23,172 bases of DNA from Propionibacteriaceae bacterium (GTDB lineage: Bacteria; Actinomycetota; Actinomycetes; Propionibacteriales; Propionibacteriaceae), in the NCBI GenBank assembly GCA_020438595.1, contig JAGQUI010000009.1, positions 1 to 23,172 of the forward strand, written 5' to 3'. Under the pieces are notes generated by a model. That model had not been told where the DNA came from, searched no databases, and was given only the letters and a program-made list of their open reading frames with translations. A program made the position numbers and the translations under genes. Shown one piece after another: positions 21,425-23,172 of this stretch (the first letter of the stretch is position 1; each line of letters starts with the position of its first letter).

Positions 21425-23172
21425 GTGAACGCCCGCGACTTCGTGAAGCGAATGCTGGTCGGCCGCAAGCTCGCCAGCGCGCAGCTGGGGGAGACCCTGC
21501 TGCCGAAGCGGATCGCCCTGCCGGTGTTCGCGTCCGACGCGTTGAGCTCGGTGGCCTACGCCCCGGACGAGATCCTGCTCACGCTCTCCCTGGCCGGCAT
21601 GGTCGGCTTCGTCTACTCGTGGGAGATCGCGCTGGCGGTCGCCATTGTGATGCTGATCGTGGTGATGTCGTACCGGCAGACCGTGCACGCCTACCCCTCC
21701 GGCGGTGGCGACTACGAGGTGGCCACGGTGAACATGGGTCCCACCTGGGGCCTGGTGGTGGCGAGCGCGCTGCTGGTCGACTACGTGCTCACCGTGGCGG
21801 TCTCGGTCTCCTCCGGCGTGCAGAACGCGAAGGCGATGTTCCCGTTCCTGCAGGGGAACGAGGGCTGGGTGGCCGCCGTGATCGTCGTGGTCCTGATGAC
21901 GATGAACCTGCGCGGGGTGCGCGAGTCGGGCTCGTTCTTCGCCGTGCCCACCTACGGGTTCATGATCGGCGTGCTCGGCATGACCGTGTGGGGGCTGTTC
22001 CGGATCCTCGGCCTGGGTGACAACCTGCGGGCGCCGACCGCCGACTACACGGTGGTGGGCTCGCCCGGCTACGAGCCGCTGGTGGGGCTGGCCGCGGTGG
22101 TGCTGATGGCGCGGGCCTTCTCCTCGGGGTGCGCCGCGCTGACCGGCGTCGAGGCGATCTCCAATGGCGTCCCGGCGTTCCGCGAGCCGAAGAGCCGCAA
22201 CGCCGCCACCACGCTGGCGATGCTCGGCACGATCGCGATCACCATGTTCGGCGGCATCATCCTGCTCGCGAACCTGACCGGCCTGAAACTGATCGACCCG
22301 GACGGCGGCTCGCACTTCGAGCAGTCCGGCGTCCCGGTCGAGGTGTCCCACGAGACCGCGATGGGCCAGCTCGCCCGGACGATCTTCGACACGTTCCCGG
22401 TCGGCTTCTACTTCGTGATCACGATGACCATGGTGATCCTGTTCCTGGCGGCGAACACAGCGTTCAACGGCTTCCCCGTGCTCGGGTCGATCCTGGCCAA
22501 GGACGGCTTCCTGCCGAAGGCCCTGCACACCCGCGGCGACCGGCTGGCGTACTCCAACGGCATCCTGATGCTGGCGAGTGCGGCGATCGTTCTCGTGCTC
22601 GCCTACAACGCCAGCGTCACCGCGCTGATCCAGCTGTACGTGGTGGGCGTGTTCGTCTCGTTCACGGTCAGCCAGTTCGGCATGACCCGGCACTGGACCA
22701 GGCACCTGAAGACCGAGAAGGACCCGAAGCGGCGCGCGCACATGCAGCGGTCCCGGGTGATCAACACCATCGGCCTCACCGGCACGGGAGTGGTGCTGGT
22801 CATCGTGCTGGCGTCCAAGTTCATCTACGGCGCTTACCTGGCCGTGCTGGCGATGGCTGCGGTGTTCGTGCTGATGCGCAGCATCAACCGCCACTACCAG
22901 AAGGTGGCCCGCGAGGTGGCGGTCGGTCCCACCGACGCCCGGATGCTGCCGAGCCGGGTGCGCGCGGTGATCATGGTCCAGGAGGTCAACAAGCCGACGA
23001 TGCGGGCGGTGAACTTCGCCCGGGCCACCCGCGCCAGCAGCATCGAAGCGGTCCTGGTGTCCGTGGACGAGGCGCAGACCCGCTCGATCGTCGCCGAGTG
23101 GGACGCCCAGCAGCTCGAGGTGCCGCTGAAGGTGATCGCCTCGCCGTACCGCGAGGTCACCGGCCCGTTCCT
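21425..23172 (+). CDS. KimA-like APC-superfamily potassium transporter (3' end beyond window)
   Basis: The first 582 codons of an APC-superfamily transporter that strongly resembles the K+:H+ symporter KimA (YdaO) of Bacillus subtilis. Shared blocks include S-D-A-L-S-S-V-A-Y (D38 and Y45 match KimA D36 and Y43 at the ion site), S-Y-R-Q-x4-Y-P-x-G-G-G-x-Y, L-L-V-D-Y-x-L-T-V-A-V-S, A-F-S-S-G-C-x-A-L-T-G-V-E-A-I-S-N and R-G-D-R-L. About 12 membrane helices span residues 30-490. A cytoplasmic C-terminal domain begins near 500 and looks like the universal-stress-type fold. Divergence from ceoBC supports potassium transport. GTG 21425 fits the promoter spacing and gives a natural N-terminus. Generic amino-acid permease annotation is the alternative but less likely. 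Confidence 0.87.
   Translation, partial: MNARDFVKRMLVGRKLASAQLGETLLPKRIALPVFASDALSSVAYAPDEILLTLSLAGMVGFVYSWEIALAVAIVMLIVVMSYRQTVHAYPSGGGDYEVATVNMGPTWGLVVASALLVDYVLTVAVSVSSGVQNAKAMFPFLQGNEGWVAAVIVVVLMTMNLRGVRESGSFFAVPTYGFMIGVLGMTVWGLFRILGLGDNLRAPTADYTVVGSPGYEPLVGLAAVVLMARAFSSGCAALTGVEAISNGVPAFREPKSRNAATTLAMLGTIAITMFGGIILLANLTGLKLIDPDGGSHFEQSGVPVEVSHETAMGQLARTIFDTFPVGFYFVITMTMVILFLAANTAFNGFPVLGSILAKDGFLPKALHTRGDRLAYSNGILMLASAAIVLVLAYNASVTALIQLYVVGVFVSFTVSQFGMTRHWTRHLKTEKDPKRRAHMQRSRVINTIGLTGTGVVLVIVLASKFIYGAYLAVLAMAAVFVLMRSINRHYQKVAREVAVGPTDARMLPSRVRAVIMVQEVNKPTMRAVNFARATRASSIEAVLVSVDEAQTRSIVAEWDAQQLEVPLKVIASPYREVTGPF

Noticed and set aside
20619..22894. Long minus-strand frame opposite the KimA-like gene and out of frame with ceoB
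   Set aside because: The His/Arg/Gln-rich translation is a shadow of the transporter and ceoB genes.
1..23172. CRISPR array, insertion sequence, prophage, tRNA or rRNA genes
   Set aside because: No direct-repeat arrays, transposase or integrase motifs, or tRNA-like cloverleaf ends were seen on either strand.

Overview
This 23.2 kb window comes from a high-GC Actinomycetota chromosome. The evidence is strong G/C bias at third codon positions, TANNNT -10 boxes, many GTG starts and ATGA/GTGA gene overlaps, plus actinobacterial marker genes (SepH, DUF4193, DUF3093, DUF3710, DUF4235, DUF5998, a CeoB/CeoC pair). A second gyrase-type A subunit (topoisomerase IV ParC) argues against Mycobacterium. 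A Propionibacteriales or related lineage is possible, but that is a guess.

Layout. (1) 1-2744: a leaderless beta-carbonic anhydrase (-) diverges from a ClC chloride channel/antiporter (+), which overlaps a DinB-like protein carrying pentapeptide repeats. (2) 2784-7202: an accessory cassette of two parallel regulator-glycosyltransferase modules. A GbsR/MarR regulator with a GT1-like transferase is followed by a TetR regulator with a paralogous transferase. Each module has its own inverted-repeat operator and start/stop overlap. A divergent SDR protein follows. (3) 7233-10747 (-): an App1/DUF2183 phosphatase coupled by a GTGA overlap to a ParC-like topoisomerase subunit. (4) 10852-14301: DUF5998 and an alkaline-phosphatase-superfamily protein (+), an aldo/keto reductase (-), and thymidine kinase (+). 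(5) 14302-18473: sepH (-), DUF4193 (+), DUF4235 (-), then a tight (+) run DUF3093-dut-DUF3710-OB-fold. (6) 18487-23172: a short threonyl-tRNA synthetase (-), ceoC and ceoB (-), and a divergent KimA-like APC potassium transporter (+) that runs off the window. Regions 5 and 6 follow the conserved actinobacterial order known around dut and ceoBC (for example Rv2690c-Rv2699c in M. tuberculosis). Here the ThrRS sits where a DUF3159 gene is usual.

Main discoveries. Upstream of the short ThrRS is what looks like a complete ribosome-mediated attenuator. A promoter at 19902-19907 lies 6 nt before the ATG of a 19-residue leader peptide with three consecutive Thr codons. It is followed by a 1:2 hairpin, a 2:3 antiterminator and a perfect 9-bp GNRA-capped terminator. 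The preceding ceoC appears to carry a single-base frameshift near 19985 that makes its frame run into this leader. At least ten starts in the window share one geometry, a -10 hexamer 6-8 nt before ATG/GTG, which predicts leaderless mRNAs. Two of these bear on regulation: the GbsR -10 box lies inside its own operator, and the KimA-like gene has no room for a riboswitch.

No tRNA, rRNA, IS element, phage gene or CRISPR array is visible, and no gene-free stretch exceeds about 200 bases.
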